Source: JADJWR01 sp964610575
Lineage (GTDB): Bacteria > Pseudomonadota > Gammaproteobacteria > Burkholderiales > Burkholderiaceae_F
Direction: 5' to 3'
Length of the DNA stretch: 64,000 bases
Assembly (NCBI GenBank): GCA_964610575.1
Contig: CAZSYX010000006.1
Span: forward strand, 1-64,000
Shown: positions 19,724 to 30,543 of the stretch, piece after piece
How the letters are laid out: every line of letters begins with the position of its first letter
Numbering within the stretch: position 1 is the first letter of the stretch
Notes under the pieces: generated by a model
Told to the model about the DNA's origin: nothing
The model's input: the letters and a program-made list of their open reading frames with translations, nothing else
Databases searched by the model: none
Translations under genes and position numbers: made by a program

Positions 19724-20737
19724 TCAAGCGGCCGCGCGCTCGCTCGCGCCCGGCGCTTGTGCGCTGTGCCAGCGGTACGCGGTCTGCACGATCGTCTCCA
19801 GACTTGACCACCGCGGCTCCCAGCCCAGCAGTTCCTTCGCGCGGCCCGGCGCAGCGACCAGCGCCGGCGGGTCGCCGGCGCGCCGTGGCGCGTTGCGGGC
19901 GTTGACCTTGCGGCCGCTGACGCGCTCGACCATCGCCACCACCTCGCGCACCGAGTGGCCGCGTCCGGTGCCCAGGTTCAGCGCGCCGGAAGTGCCTTCC
20001 GCCTCAAGGTGGCGCAGGGCGCGCACATGGGCGTCGGCGAGGTCGGTGACGTGGATGTAGTCGCGAACGGCGGTGCCGTCCGGCGTCGGGTAGTCGGCGC
20101 CCATCACCTGCAGTTCGTGCCGCCGGCCGAGCGCGGTCTCGATCGCCAGCGGGATCAGGTGCGTCTCGGGGTCGTGGTCCTCGCCGATCTCGCCGTCCGG
20201 ATCGGCACCGGCAGCGTTGAAATAGCGCAGCGCCATCCATCGCAGGCCGTGCGCCACGCCGTTCCAGTACAGCGCGCGCTCGATGAAGAGCTTCGACTCG
20301 CCATAGGGGTTGACCGGCCGCTGCGGGTGGTCCTCGGCGATCGGCACCGCGTCGGGCACGCCGTAGGTGGCGCAGGTGGAGGAGAAGACGATTCGTCCGA
20401 CGCCCGCGGCGCGCATCGCCTCGAGCAGGTTCAGCGTGTTGGCGACGTTGTTGCGGAAATACTTGCCGGGGTCGGTCATCGACTCGCCGACGTACGCGTA
20501 CGCGGCGAAGTGGATCACCGCGGCGATGTCGTGCTTGTGAAGCACGCGCTCGATGGCCTCGCGGTCGGCGAGGTCGGCCTGCTCGAGGGCGCCCCAGCGC
20601 ACCGCCCAGCGGTGACCGTAAACCAGGTTGTCCAGGGCGACCGGCGAGTAGCCGGCCGCCGCCAGCGCCTTGCAGGTGTGGCTGCCGATGTAGCCCGCGC
20701 CTCCGGTGACGAGAACGCTGCGCGCGCTCCTGCCCAT
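19724..20737 (-). CDS. galE: UDP-glucose 4-epimerase
   Basis: A 337-residue extended short-chain dehydrogenase with the NAD motif VTGGAGYIGSHT, the catalytic YGESK (Tyr-x-x-x-Lys), the upstream SSTCATYG serine segment, and the GalE-type RYFNAAGADPDG and RDYIHVTDLADAH. It interconverts UDP-glucose and UDP-galactose. ATG 20737 fits both the Rossmann start and the 7-bp gap after the decarboxylase; an ATG 57 bp upstream would overlap that gene. It is second in the glycan operon and probably supplies UDP-galactose (or UDP-GalNAc) to the downstream transferases. Confidence 0.94.
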   Translation of the reverse strand: MGRSARSVLVTGGAGYIGSHTCKALAAAGYSPVALDNLVYGHRWAVRWGALEQADLADREAIERVLHKHDIAAVIHFAAYAYVGESMTDPGKYFRNNVANTLNLLEAMRAAGVGRIVFSSTCATYGVPDAVPIAEDHPQRPVNPYGESKLFIERALYWNGVAHGLRWMALRYFNAAGADPDGEIGEDHDPETHLIPLAIETALGRRHELQVMGADYPTPDGTAVRDYIHVTDLADAHVRALRHLEAEGTSGALNLGTGRGHSVREVVAMVERVSGRKVNARNAPRRAGDPPALVAAPGRAKELLGWEPRWSSLETIVQTAYRWHSAQAPGASERAAA

Positions 20738-20744
20738 GAGCCGG

Positions 20745-21755
20745 TCAGACCACCTGCAGCCGCGGCGGCGCCTGCCGCTGTACCGCGGCCTCACCCTCGG
20801 CCACCGCGCGATCGAAAGTGAGCACGTCGTCGAAATAGGCCACCGTCGCCGCGATGCCCTTCTCGAGCTTCACCTTCGGCTCCCAGCCCAGCGCCGAGCG
20901 GGCGAGCGAGATGTCGGGCCTGCGCCGCTTCGGATCGTCCGGCGGCAGCGGTCTGCGCACCAGCTTCGACCGTGACCCCGTCACCCGCAGCACCATTTCG
21001 GCGAGTTCGATCATGGTGAACTCGTCCGGGTTGCCGAGATTCACCGGGCCGAGGAAGTCGTCGTCGGACTTCATCATTCGCATGAACCCGTCGACCATGT
21101 CGTCCACGTAGCAGAAGGAACGCGTCTGCGCTCCGTCGCCGTAGATGGTGATCGGCTCGCCGCGCAGGGCCTGCACGACGAAGTTCGACACCACGCGGCC
21201 GTCCTCCGGGTGCATCCGGGGCCCGTAGGTGTTGAAGATGCGCACCACCTTGATCGGCATCTGGTGCCGGCGGTTGTAGTCGAAGTACAGCGCCTCGGCG
21301 CTGCGCTTGCCTTCGTCGTAGCAGGAGCGGATGCCGTTCGGATTGACGTGACCCCAGTAGCTCTCCTTCTGCGGGTGCTCGTGCGGATCGCCGTAGACCT
21401 CGCTGGTCGAGGCCAGGAAACACTTCGCGCCGGTGCGCCGCGCCAGCCCGAGCATGTTGATCGCGCCCAGCACGCTTGTCTTCATCGTGTGGATCGGGTC
21501 GGCCTGGTAGTGCACGGGGGAGGCCGGGCAGGCCAGGTTGTAGATCTGGTCGACGTACAGGTATAGCGGCTCGGTGACGTCGTGCCGGATCACCTCGAAG
21601 CGGCGATCGTCCATCAAGTGGGCGATGTTGGCCTTGGTGCCGGTGAAGAAGTTGTCGACGCAGATGACGTCGTGCCCTTGCTTCAGCAGCCGCTCGCACA
21701 GGTGCGAGCCGAGGAAACCGGCGCCGCCGGTCACGAGGATCCGCTTGCTGTTCAA
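20745..21755 (-). CDS. UDP-glucuronate decarboxylase (UDP-xylose synthase)
   Basis: A 336-residue extended short-chain dehydrogenase. It has the NAD motif VTGGAGFLGSH, ACPASPVHYQ, STSEVYGDP, YDEGKR with the catalytic Tyr/Lys, and GPRMHPEDGRVVSNF, all diagnostic of UXS enzymes that turn UDP-glucuronate into UDP-xylose. I chose TTG 21755 because GGAGAAG stands eight bases upstream; ATG 21812 is an in-frame alternative that adds 19 unconserved residues. It leads the eight-gene minus-strand glycan operon. No UDP-glucose dehydrogenase, its usual source of substrate, is in the window. Confidence 0.93.
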   Translation of the reverse strand: MNSKRILVTGGAGFLGSHLCERLLKQGHDVICVDNFFTGTKANIAHLMDDRRFEVIRHDVTEPLYLYVDQIYNLACPASPVHYQADPIHTMKTSVLGAINMLGLARRTGAKCFLASTSEVYGDPHEHPQKESYWGHVNPNGIRSCYDEGKRSAEALYFDYNRRHQMPIKVVRIFNTYGPRMHPEDGRVVSNFVVQALRGEPITIYGDGAQTRSFCYVDDMVDGFMRMMKSDDDFLGPVNLGNPDEFTMIELAEMVLRVTGSRSKLVRRPLPPDDPKRRRPDISLARSALGWEPKVKLEKGIAATVAYFDDVLTFDRAVAEGEAAVQRQAPPRLQVV

Positions 21756-22156
21756 CTTGTCTTCTCCACTCGGCTGGGCGCGCGAAGGGCCTGCCGATGA
21801 TCGAAACTGCATTTTCCGTTAGCTGCCTGATAACCCCTAGGCACTAACGCGTATTTTCGCATTTGGATGACGTGAGGCGGGACATCTAGAGGCGCGGAAC
21901 CTCACGTTCGCGGCGGACCATGCCGGGCGGCGCCAAGTACCGAGCCGAGCGCGATCCCCGTTCCCGCGACTGGCGTGATGCACGCCCTGTGATCTGTCGG
22001 AAGTAGGTATCGGCGGCACCGCGCGACGCAGGTTCCTCGCGGCTAGGCAGCGGGCGCCGGACTGTCGCCAAAAAACAACAGGAAAATCAGAGCCGTGTGG
22101 CCACTTCGACGGCACTTGCCGCGCCTTGCAGACCCGGGGCCCGCCGTGCAGTCCGC
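21756..22156. other. Intergenic region between the kinase gene and the glycan operon
   Basis: These 401 bp hold no supportable gene. The region should contain the promoter of the glycan operon (minus strand), but I find no convincing -35/-10 pair. On the minus strand a run of six T (22075-22070) lies about 80 bp after the kinase stop without a hairpin in front of it. Composition is less GC-skewed than the flanking genes. Confidence 0.6.
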
Positions 22157-23206
22157 TCAGTGGTCGGCCTTTGTCGCGTAGCTCCATCCGATCTCCGCCA
22201 GCGCCTTGGCGTTGGCCCCGGCGGCGAGCGCGTTGTCGGCGCTGGCCATGCCTTCGAGGGCGCGCTTGTAGACGCCCTGCAGGATCGCTGCGATGCGGAA
22301 CAGGTTGTAGGCAAGGTAGAAGTTCCAGTGATCGATCCTGCTGCGACCGGTCCGCTCGCAGTAGCAGCGGATGAACTCCGCCTCGGAAGGAATGCCGAGG
22401 GCAGCGAGGTCCAGCCCGGCAATGCCACGGAAGGCGCCCGGCGGGATGTGCCAGCCCATGCACAGATACGAGAAGTCGGCGAGCGGGTGGCCGAGCGTGG
22501 AGAGTTCCCAGTCGATGACCGCCAGCACCCGCGCTTCGGTGGGGTGGAAGATGAGGTTGTCCAGCCGGAAGTCGCCGTGCACGACCGTGGTCTCGTCGCC
22601 CGGCGGCACGTGTGTGGGAAGCCAGTCGATGAGCCGGTCCATGGCTTCGATCGGCTCGGTCTCGGAAGCCCGGTACTGCTTGCTCCAGCGGCCGATCTGG
22701 CGCGCGAAGTAGTTGCCGGCCTTGCCGTAATCCGCCAGGCCGGCGCGTTCGACATCGACCGAGTGCAACGTGGCGATCACGCGATTCATCTCGTCGTAGA
22801 TCGCGCCGCGCTCGGCCGGCGCCAGTCCGGGCAGCGACTGTTCCCAGAAGATGCGCCCTTCGACGTGCTCCATGAGGAAGAAGGCACGGCCGATCACGGC
22901 TTCGTCCTCGCACAGCAGCAGCACTTCGGGCACCGGAACGCCCTGGGAGGCGAGCGTGCGCATCACGCGGAACTCGCGTTCGATCGCGTGCGCCGACGGC
23001 AGCAGCTTGGCAGCGGGCGCGGGCTTGCTGCGCATCACGTAGCGTCGATCAGGCGTGGTGAGCAGGTAGGTGGGATTGGATTGCCCACCCTGGAACTGCT
23101 TGACGGTCAGCGGGCCGACGAACCCCGGCAGCTGCCCGGCCAGGTACCCGGCGAGGCGGTCGAGGTCGAAGCGATGGCGTTCGGTGGCTTCCTGCAACTG
23201 GCTCAT
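22157..23206 (-). CDS. APH-family phosphotransferase (acyl-CoA-associated kinase-like)
   Basis: A 349-residue kinase of the aminoglycoside phosphotransferase fold. The N-terminal lobe has QFQGGQSNPTYLL and YVMRSKP with the ATP lysine; the C-terminal lobe has the catalytic VVHGDFRLDNLIF and the metal-binding VIDWELSTLGHPLADF. This is the branch fused to or clustered with acyl-CoA dehydrogenases (ACAD10/11 N-terminal domain, LvaA), which phosphorylate hydroxyacyl-CoA; it is not a typical antibiotic-resistance enzyme. It is the last gene of an operon with a CoA-transferase and a histidine phosphatase, 16 bp after the latter. The substrate is inferred only from family and context. Confidence 0.88.
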   Translation of the reverse strand: MSQLQEATERHRFDLDRLAGYLAGQLPGFVGPLTVKQFQGGQSNPTYLLTTPDRRYVMRSKPAPAAKLLPSAHAIEREFRVMRTLASQGVPVPEVLLLCEDEAVIGRAFFLMEHVEGRIFWEQSLPGLAPAERGAIYDEMNRVIATLHSVDVERAGLADYGKAGNYFARQIGRWSKQYRASETEPIEAMDRLIDWLPTHVPPGDETTVVHGDFRLDNLIFHPTEARVLAVIDWELSTLGHPLADFSYLCMGWHIPPGAFRGIAGLDLAALGIPSEAEFIRCYCERTGRSRIDHWNFYLAYNLFRIAAILQGVYKRALEGMASADNALAAGANAKALAEIGWSYATKADH

Positions 23207-23222
23207 TCGTGCTCCGGAGTAA

Positions 23223-23930
23223 TCAGGCCTCGCTGCGCGCGCGCAGCTTCAGGTACTTCTGCAGCAGTTCTTCCATGGTCGACAGCCGCGTCTCGGTGCG
23301 CAGCGTGTTCAGCGGGCAGAAGTTGACCACCCGCACCACGCTGGTGGCCGGCGTGGCGCCGACGTCGATCACGTTCAGGCACCCCGCATCCTGCGCCAGC
23401 CCGCCGAGGAACTCGTGCCGGCCGGTGAGGAACCACGACAGCACGGCGCGATTCACGCCGCCGTGCGCCACCAGCAGTGCGGTGTCCCAGCCGTCGTCGG
23501 CGAGCAGTCCCTGCAACGCCGGCAGCACACGGTCGATCAGTTCGCCAATCGTCTCGCCGCCGAGAAAGCGCTTTTCGCGCGGGACCGGCCCTTCGAAAGC
23601 GGCGATGAAGGCGTCGCGCAGGTCGTCGTCCCGGATGGCCGACAACCGCCCGCCACGGATCTCCTGCAGGTCGGGCCAGTGCTCGAGCGGTGGCGAAAGC
23701 TGCGCCGCCTGGAGCACGTGCTGCGCCGTCTCGCGCGTGCGCACGAGTCCGCTGGTCAGCGCGCGGTCGATGGTCACCCCGCTGGCGGCAAGTGCCGCAC
23801 CGATCGCGCGTGCCTGCGTCACGCCCTGCACCGTCAAGGGCACGTCGTCGGGCGGGTAGGGGCGGCCCTGCGCGTCGAAATAATCGACTGCGCCATGGCG
23901 CATCAGCAGCAGGCGGCGGCGTTCGATCAT
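23223..23930 (-). CDS. Histidine phosphatase family protein
   Basis: A 235-residue phosphatase of the phosphoglycerate mutase/SixA superfamily. The N-terminal LLMRHGAVDYF carries the catalytic RHG, LTSGLVRTRETA the second arginine, and LLVAHGGVNRAVLS the second histidine. Between them an acidic LQEIRGG holds the proton donor. Start ATG 23930 overlaps the stop of the CoA-transferase gene by four bases (ATGA). The enzyme hydrolyses a phosphomonoester; its place between a CoA-transferase and a kinase suggests a metabolite in the same pathway. Confidence 0.9.
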   Translation of the reverse strand: MIERRRLLLMRHGAVDYFDAQGRPYPPDDVPLTVQGVTQARAIGAALAASGVTIDRALTSGLVRTRETAQHVLQAAQLSPPLEHWPDLQEIRGGRLSAIRDDDLRDAFIAAFEGPVPREKRFLGGETIGELIDRVLPALQGLLADDGWDTALLVAHGGVNRAVLSWFLTGRHEFLGGLAQDAGCLNVIDVGATPATSVVRVVNFCPLNTLRTETRLSTMEELLQKYLKLRARSEA

Positions 23931-25122
23931 TGCTCGGCCTGGCTGGCCGCGCGCGCGGCCAGCACGGCAGCGATGGCGTCTTCGTCGAGGCCCAGTTCGG
24001 ACAGCAGTGTGCGCGTGTGTTCCCCGGAGCGTGGTGCCCGTCCCTCGGCAATGCCGAGTTCGTCGATCGCTGCCAGCGGGCCGACAGCGGTGACACTGCC
24101 GCGCCGGTGCACCAGGCCGCGCGCGTGATGGTGCGGATGCGCAAGCGCCTCGGCGGGTGTCAGGACCGGGGTCACGCAGGCGTCGACCTCGGCGAACACT
24201 TCCTCCCACTTGTGGCGGGTCTTCTGCCGAATCCTCGCGGCGACCGTCTTCGTGACTTCGTTGGATGCGTCGCTGCCCGGCGCTAGACCGAGTGCCCAGT
24301 GCTTCTCGCGCAGTTCACTGAGCCCGGCCGCATCGCAGAACGTCTGCCAGAACCTCAGTTCGAGCGCGCCGACGGCGAGGTGCTTGTCGTCTGCCGTCGG
24401 GTAGATCCGGTAGCACGGCGCGCCGCCCGTGAGCAGAGTCTTGCCCGCTACCGGCACCTGCCCGGCGTCGAGGTCGCCGTGCGGAAAGATGTGGTGCACC
24501 AGCAGGCCGTCGGTCATCGCAGCGTCGACGCGGCTGCCGCGGCCGGTTCGCTGCGCGCCGAGCAGGGCGGCGAGCAGCGCCGACAACGTTGTCAGCGTGC
24601 CGCCCAGCAGGTCGCCGATCTGCAGGTTGGGCATCGCCGGCCGTCCGTCGGCGCGGATCTGGTCGAGCACGCCGGTCATCGCGCAGTAGTTCAGGTCATG
24701 GCCGGCCTTCAACGCCAGCGGGCCGGTCTGGCCGTAGCCGGTCAGCGAGCAGAACACCAGCTTCGCATTGCGCGCGTGCAGGGCCCCCCAGCCGACGCCG
24801 AGCCGGTCCATCACGCCGGGGCGGAAGCCTTCGATCAGCGCATCGGCGGTATCCACGAGGCGCAACAGCAGGTCGCGTCCCTGCGCCTTCTTCAGGTCGA
24901 GGCAGATCGAGCGCTTGCCGCGATTGATGTTCTCGAACGCTGCATTGACCTGGGCACCCTCGGCGTTGCGCGACAGCGGCGGGAAGCTGCGCATGTAGTC
25001 GCCTTCGCCGGTGTCCTCGACCTTGATGACGTCGGCGCCGAGGTCTGCCAGGTGCATGCTCAGCGCCGGACCGGGAAGCAGCCGGGTCAGGTCGAGGATG
25101 CGGAAACCTTCCAGGGGCTTGT

Positions 25123-25126
<4 letters not shown>
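23927..25126 (-). CDS. CaiB/BaiF-type CoA-transferase (family III)
   Basis: A 399-residue protein of the family III CoA-transferase/alpha-methylacyl-CoA racemase group. It opens with LEGFRILDLTRLLPGP, then LADLGADVIKVEDTGEGDYMR including the catalytic-type Asp/Glu region, ENINRGKRSICLDL, and SLTGYGQTGP. These enzymes move CoA between acids or epimerise 2-methylacyl-CoA. GTG 25126 has a GGAGG nearby and overlaps the upstream stop as GTGA; the frame remains open much further upstream only by chance within the ABC-F gene. It is followed by coupled phosphatase and kinase genes, suggesting acyl-CoA catabolism. Confidence 0.92.
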
Positions 25127-27033
<1,907 letters not shown>

Positions 27034-27109
27034 GCGCGCATGTTAAACGGCGCGTAATCCGGTGAGCGTGATCAGTTCGCGGAGCTTCGCTGCGAAAAGC
27101 GCCAGCGGA

Positions 27110-28003
27110 TCACGGCAACTCTTCCTGCTTGGCCATGAACACGGTGTCGTCGCCGTCGCTGGTCGTCAGCCAGGTCAGTGGCACCTCCTTCAGTGCCTGC
27201 TCTGCGGCAGCACGGCCGCCGCCAACCTCGACGAACAGCAGGCCGCCGCGCTTGAGATACCCGCGCGCCCCACGGACGAGGCGGCGAACAATCGCCATGC
27301 CGTCGGCTCCGCCGGCGAGCGCGAGCTTCGGCTCCTGCTGGTATTCGCGCGGCAGGGCAGCCATCGATTCGTCGGTCACGTACGGCGGATTGCACAAGAT
27401 GATGTCGTAGCGCCTGCTCGGCAGGTCGCCGTAGAGGTCAGACTGCACAGGGGTCACGCGCTTGGTCAGCTGGTAGTCGGCGATGTTGCGCTTGGCGACC
27501 GCCAGCGCGTCGGGGGAGACGTCGACCGCGTCGACATGCGCCGCATGGAAGATGTCCGCCGCCATGACTGCCAGGCAGCCCGAGCCGGTACACATGTCGA
27601 GCACGTCGGCGACCGCCTCCGGTTTCTGCACCCAGGGGGCGAGCCCGTCCTTCAGCAGTTCGGCCAGGAACGAGCGCGGAATGATCGCCCGCTCGTCGAC
27701 GTAGAACTTGTAGCCCTGCAGCCAGGCCTCGCGCAGGATGTAGGCGGCCGGGATGCGCTTGCGCACGCGCTGATCGATCGTCTGGATCAAGGAGTTGATC
27801 TCGGCGTGGGTCAGGAAGGCATCAAGGAACAGGTCGGCGCGCTCCGGCGGCAGTTGAAGCGAGCGCAGGACCAGGAACAGCGCCTCGTCGACGGCATCGA
27901 CCTGGCCGTGCCCGAAGAAGACGCCGCCTTCGTTCATCCGCGTGACGGCGTAGCGCAGGACATCGCGGATCGTGCGCAAATTGGCCTGGGCATCGATGCT
28001 CAT
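27110..28003 (-). CDS. prmB: Ribosomal protein L3 N5-glutamine methyltransferase
   Basis: A 297-residue class I methyltransferase. The N-terminal helical domain (RDVLRYAVTRMNEGGVFFGHG) is typical of PrmB; the catalytic domain has LDMCTGSGCLAVMAA for SAM and NPPYV, the glutamine-methylating motif shared with PrmC. FFGHG and the segment AAYILREAWLQGYKFYVDERAIIPRSF favour PrmB, which methylates a glutamine of ribosomal protein L3. I chose ATG 28003 after GAAGGGA; another ATG at 28030 is possible. It lies 55 bp after dapE, the usual arrangement in betaproteobacteria. Confidence 0.93.
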   Translation of the reverse strand: MSIDAQANLRTIRDVLRYAVTRMNEGGVFFGHGQVDAVDEALFLVLRSLQLPPERADLFLDAFLTHAEINSLIQTIDQRVRKRIPAAYILREAWLQGYKFYVDERAIIPRSFLAELLKDGLAPWVQKPEAVADVLDMCTGSGCLAVMAADIFHAAHVDAVDVSPDALAVAKRNIADYQLTKRVTPVQSDLYGDLPSRRYDIILCNPPYVTDESMAALPREYQQEPKLALAGGADGMAIVRRLVRGARGYLKRGGLLFVEVGGGRAAAEQALKEVPLTWLTTSDGDDTVFMAKQEELP

Positions 28004-28058
28004 TGGGATCCCTTCTCGCTTCGCTCGCACAATTCGCCCTTGCGGCGCCCCGACGAGC

Positions 28059-29198
28059 TCATGACTTCGGTTCCGTCAGCAGGAATTCGAGCGTGCGTCG
28101 GTAGACGTCCTTCAGCGGCTCGAGGTCAGCCACGTGGATGCACTCGTCGACCTTGTGAATCGTCGCATTTGGCGGGCCGAATTCCACCACTTGCTGGCAC
28201 ACCGTGGCAATGAAGCGACCGTCCGATGTGCCGCCGGTGGTCGACAGCTGTGGCCGCCGCCCGGTGGTCAGTTCGATCGCCGCCGACAGTGCCTCGCTGA
28301 GCCGCCCGGGTTCGGTCAGGAACGGCTGCGCGCCGACGGTCCAGGTGATGTCGTAATCGAGCCGGTGCCGGCGCAGGATCTCCTCGATGCGCTCGATCAG
28401 CGCCATCGCGGTCGACACTGGGGCAAAGCGGAGGTTGAACTCGACCTCGCAGCTGCCGGGAATCACGTTCAGCGCGCCGGTGCCGGCACGGATGTTGGAG
28501 ATCTGGAAAGTCGTTGGCGGGAAGTGGGCGTTGCCGTGATCCCAGAGCTCGGCAGCCAGATCGGCGAGCGCAGGCGCTGCCTGATGAACCGGGTTGCGCG
28601 CCAGGTGCGGATAGGCAACGTGGCCCTGGATCCCGCGGACGATCAATCGGCCCGACAGTGAGCCGCGGCGGCCGTTCTTGATCACGTCGCCAAGGTGGTC
28701 GACCGACGTCGGCTCGCCGACGATGCAGTAGTCGATGGCCTCTTCGCGCGCGGTCAGTTGCTCGACGACGGCCACCGTGCCGTCGGTCGCCGGACCTTCC
28801 TCATCGGAGGTCAGCAGCAGGGCAATCGAGCCGACGTGTGCGGGATGGGCGCGTACGAACTCCTCGGCGGCGACGGCGAAGGCGGCCACCGAGCTCTTCA
28901 TGTCGGAGGCGCCGCGGCCGAAAAGCACGCCGTCGCGGATCGTCGGCTCGAAGGGGTCGCTCGCCCACTGCTCGCGCGGGCCCGGCGGGACCACGTCGGT
29001 GTGACCGGCGAACACCACCGTCGGCCGGTGCCGGCCGCGGCGCAGCCAGAGGTTGGTGGTTCCGTTGCGTGCGATGGTCTCGGCGCGGAAACCGAGAGGC
29101 GCGAGGCGGGTGGCGATCAGTGGCTGGCAACCGCCGTCGTCAGGTGTCACCGACCGGCAGGCAATCAGCTGTTGCGCGAGTTCCAGTGTTGCGGACAT
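28059..29198 (-). CDS. dapE: Succinyl-diaminopimelate desuccinylase
   Basis: A 379-residue M20 metallopeptidase-family enzyme. Zinc ligands and catalytic residues are visible in VFAGHTDVVPPGP, LLTSDEEGPATDGT, CIVGEPTSVD and FGPPNATIHKVDE. The dimerisation insert RGIQGHVAYPHLARNPVH lies in the middle. It releases succinate from N-succinyl-LL-2,6-diaminopimelate in the lysine and peptidoglycan pathway. The dapD and dapC genes for the two preceding steps lie upstream on the same strand, separated by the pilU-like gene. Confidence 0.95.
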   Translation of the reverse strand: MSATLELAQQLIACRSVTPDDGGCQPLIATRLAPLGFRAETIARNGTTNLWLRRGRHRPTVVFAGHTDVVPPGPREQWASDPFEPTIRDGVLFGRGASDMKSSVAAFAVAAEEFVRAHPAHVGSIALLLTSDEEGPATDGTVAVVEQLTAREEAIDYCIVGEPTSVDHLGDVIKNGRRGSLSGRLIVRGIQGHVAYPHLARNPVHQAAPALADLAAELWDHGNAHFPPTTFQISNIRAGTGALNVIPGSCEVEFNLRFAPVSTAMALIERIEEILRRHRLDYDITWTVGAQPFLTEPGRLSEALSAAIELTTGRRPQLSTTGGTSDGRFIATVCQQVVEFGPPNATIHKVDECIHVADLEPLKDVYRRTLEFLLTEPKS

Positions 29199-29268
29199 CA
29201 GGGCGTGGCCGTCGGTGTGCGGCGCGTGGGCTGTACGACACGGAAGCCACCGTGCAACCTTTCTCGAG

Positions 29269-29286
29269 CAGTAAGAATACTTGCTG
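29269..29286 (-). terminator. Weak hairpin after the pilU-like gene
   Basis: Arms 29269-29275 and 29280-29286 form a seven-pair stem with one mismatch-tolerant pair around a four-base loop, eight bases past the pilU-like stop on the minus strand. No U-tract follows, so termination would be partial at best. Confidence 0.3.
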
Positions 29287-29294
29287 TTCCGGTA

Positions 29295-30431
29295 TCAGAT
29301 GTTCAGGGTGAACTCCGAGAACGACGCCGGCTCGGGCGCCTGCTTCGTTGCCGGCATCTGCGCAGCCGGCAGTTTGCCCGCATTGTTGATCATCCACAGC
29401 AGGTTGTTCTTCGAGTCGGCGGCGCCAAGCGCGTCATCGCGCGTGATGAGGTCCCGTTGCAGCAGAACGTAAAGGCTTTGCTCGAACGACTGGCTGCCAG
29501 GGGAGAGGCTTCGTTCCATTGCCTCCTTGATCGCCGGCACATCGCCGCGCTCGATCAGGTCGGCCATGTGGCCGTTGTTCATCAGGATCTCGACGGCGGG
29601 CGTCCGCCCGCTGCGCTTCGCGCGCACCAGCCGCTGCGAAACGATTGCTTTCAGCGAGGCGGCCAAATCCTGGAAAAGCGCCTGCCGCGTCTCTGGCGTG
29701 TAGAAGCTGATCACGCGGTTCAGCGCGTGCGCGCTGTTCGTTGCGTGAAGCGTGGCGACCACGAGGTGGCCGCTCATCGAATAGGCGAGCGCGGCCCCCA
29801 TCGTCTCCCGGTCGCGGATCTCGCCGATGAACAGCACGTCCGGTGCCTGCCGCATCGCGTTCTTCATCGCGACCTGCAGGGTGACGGCGTCGTGGCCGAT
29901 CTCGCGCTGGTTGACGATCGACTTCTTGTTGCGGAAAAGGAACTCGATCGGGTCCTCGAAGGTGAGGATATGCCCGCTCATCAGTTCGTTGCGATGGTCG
30001 AGCATCGAGGCGATGGTGGTCGACTTGCCCGAACCGGCTGCGCCGACGACCAGGACCAGACCGCGCCTCTCCACCACGAGGTCCTTCAGCATGTCGGGCA
30101 GCGTCAGGTCGTCGAGCTTCGGAATGTCGTGCGGGATGAAGCGGATGACCGCCGAGACCGTGCCGCGCTGCAGGAACGCGCTCAGGCGGAAGCTGCCCAG
30201 GCCGTGAACCGGCAGGCCGAGGTTCAGCTCCTTGACTTCTTCTAGCTCGCGGAACTGGGCGTCGTTCAGGCGCTCGGCCAGCAGGCCGATCACCTGTTCC
30301 GGCGTCAGCCGCTCCTGGTTGACCGGAACGCACACGCCGTTGATCTTGATCGTGACCGGTGAGCCGACCGAAATGAAGAGGTCCGAGGCATTCTTCTCGG
30401 CCATCAGGTGGAACAGCTTGTCGAGCGCCAT
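29295..30431 (-). CDS. pilU: Type IV pilus retraction ATPase, PilU-like
   Basis: A 378-residue secretion-superfamily ATPase. The N-terminal PAS-like domain opens MALDKLFHLMAEKNASDLF; the motor has Walker A VGAAGSGKST, the Asp box LTFEDPIEF, Walker B DVLFIGEIRDRETM, the histidine box VVATLHATNSAHAL and the AIVSQRL segment. The long C-terminal tail and the opening sequence fit PilU better than PilT. PilU helps PilT retract type IV pili. No other pilus gene is present here: it sits between dapD and dapE, an isolated location for a pilus motor. Confidence 0.9.
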   Translation of the reverse strand: MALDKLFHLMAEKNASDLFISVGSPVTIKINGVCVPVNQERLTPEQVIGLLAERLNDAQFRELEEVKELNLGLPVHGLGSFRLSAFLQRGTVSAVIRFIPHDIPKLDDLTLPDMLKDLVVERRGLVLVVGAAGSGKSTTIASMLDHRNELMSGHILTFEDPIEFLFRNKKSIVNQREIGHDAVTLQVAMKNAMRQAPDVLFIGEIRDRETMGAALAYSMSGHLVVATLHATNSAHALNRVISFYTPETRQALFQDLAASLKAIVSQRLVRAKRSGRTPAVEILMNNGHMADLIERGDVPAIKEAMERSLSPGSQSFEQSLYVLLQRDLITRDDALGAADSKNNLLWMINNAGKLPAAQMPATKQAPEPASFSEFTLNI

Positions 30432-30504
30432 GGATCCTTCCTGCGTCGTTCGTACAGTACCTGCCTAGCTTACGCAGCAGGCGCGTCCAACAGAAGCCGC
30501 GCGA

Positions 30505-30519
30505 ATCCGTTGAACGGAT
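30505..30519. repeat. Perfect 15-bp palindrome between dapD and the pilU-like gene
   Basis: ATCCGTT and AACGGAT flank a single central base. It lies 25 bp after the dapD stop and about 74 bp before the pilU-like start. There is no T-tract after it, so an operator or a short processing hairpin is as likely as a terminator. No known regulator motif is claimed. Confidence 0.5.
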
Positions 30520-30543
30520 GAATCCAAACTGCCCAGACGGCGG

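Noticed and set aside
22064..22090. T-run after the kinase gene as an intrinsic terminator
   Set aside because: No hairpin precedes it on the minus strand.
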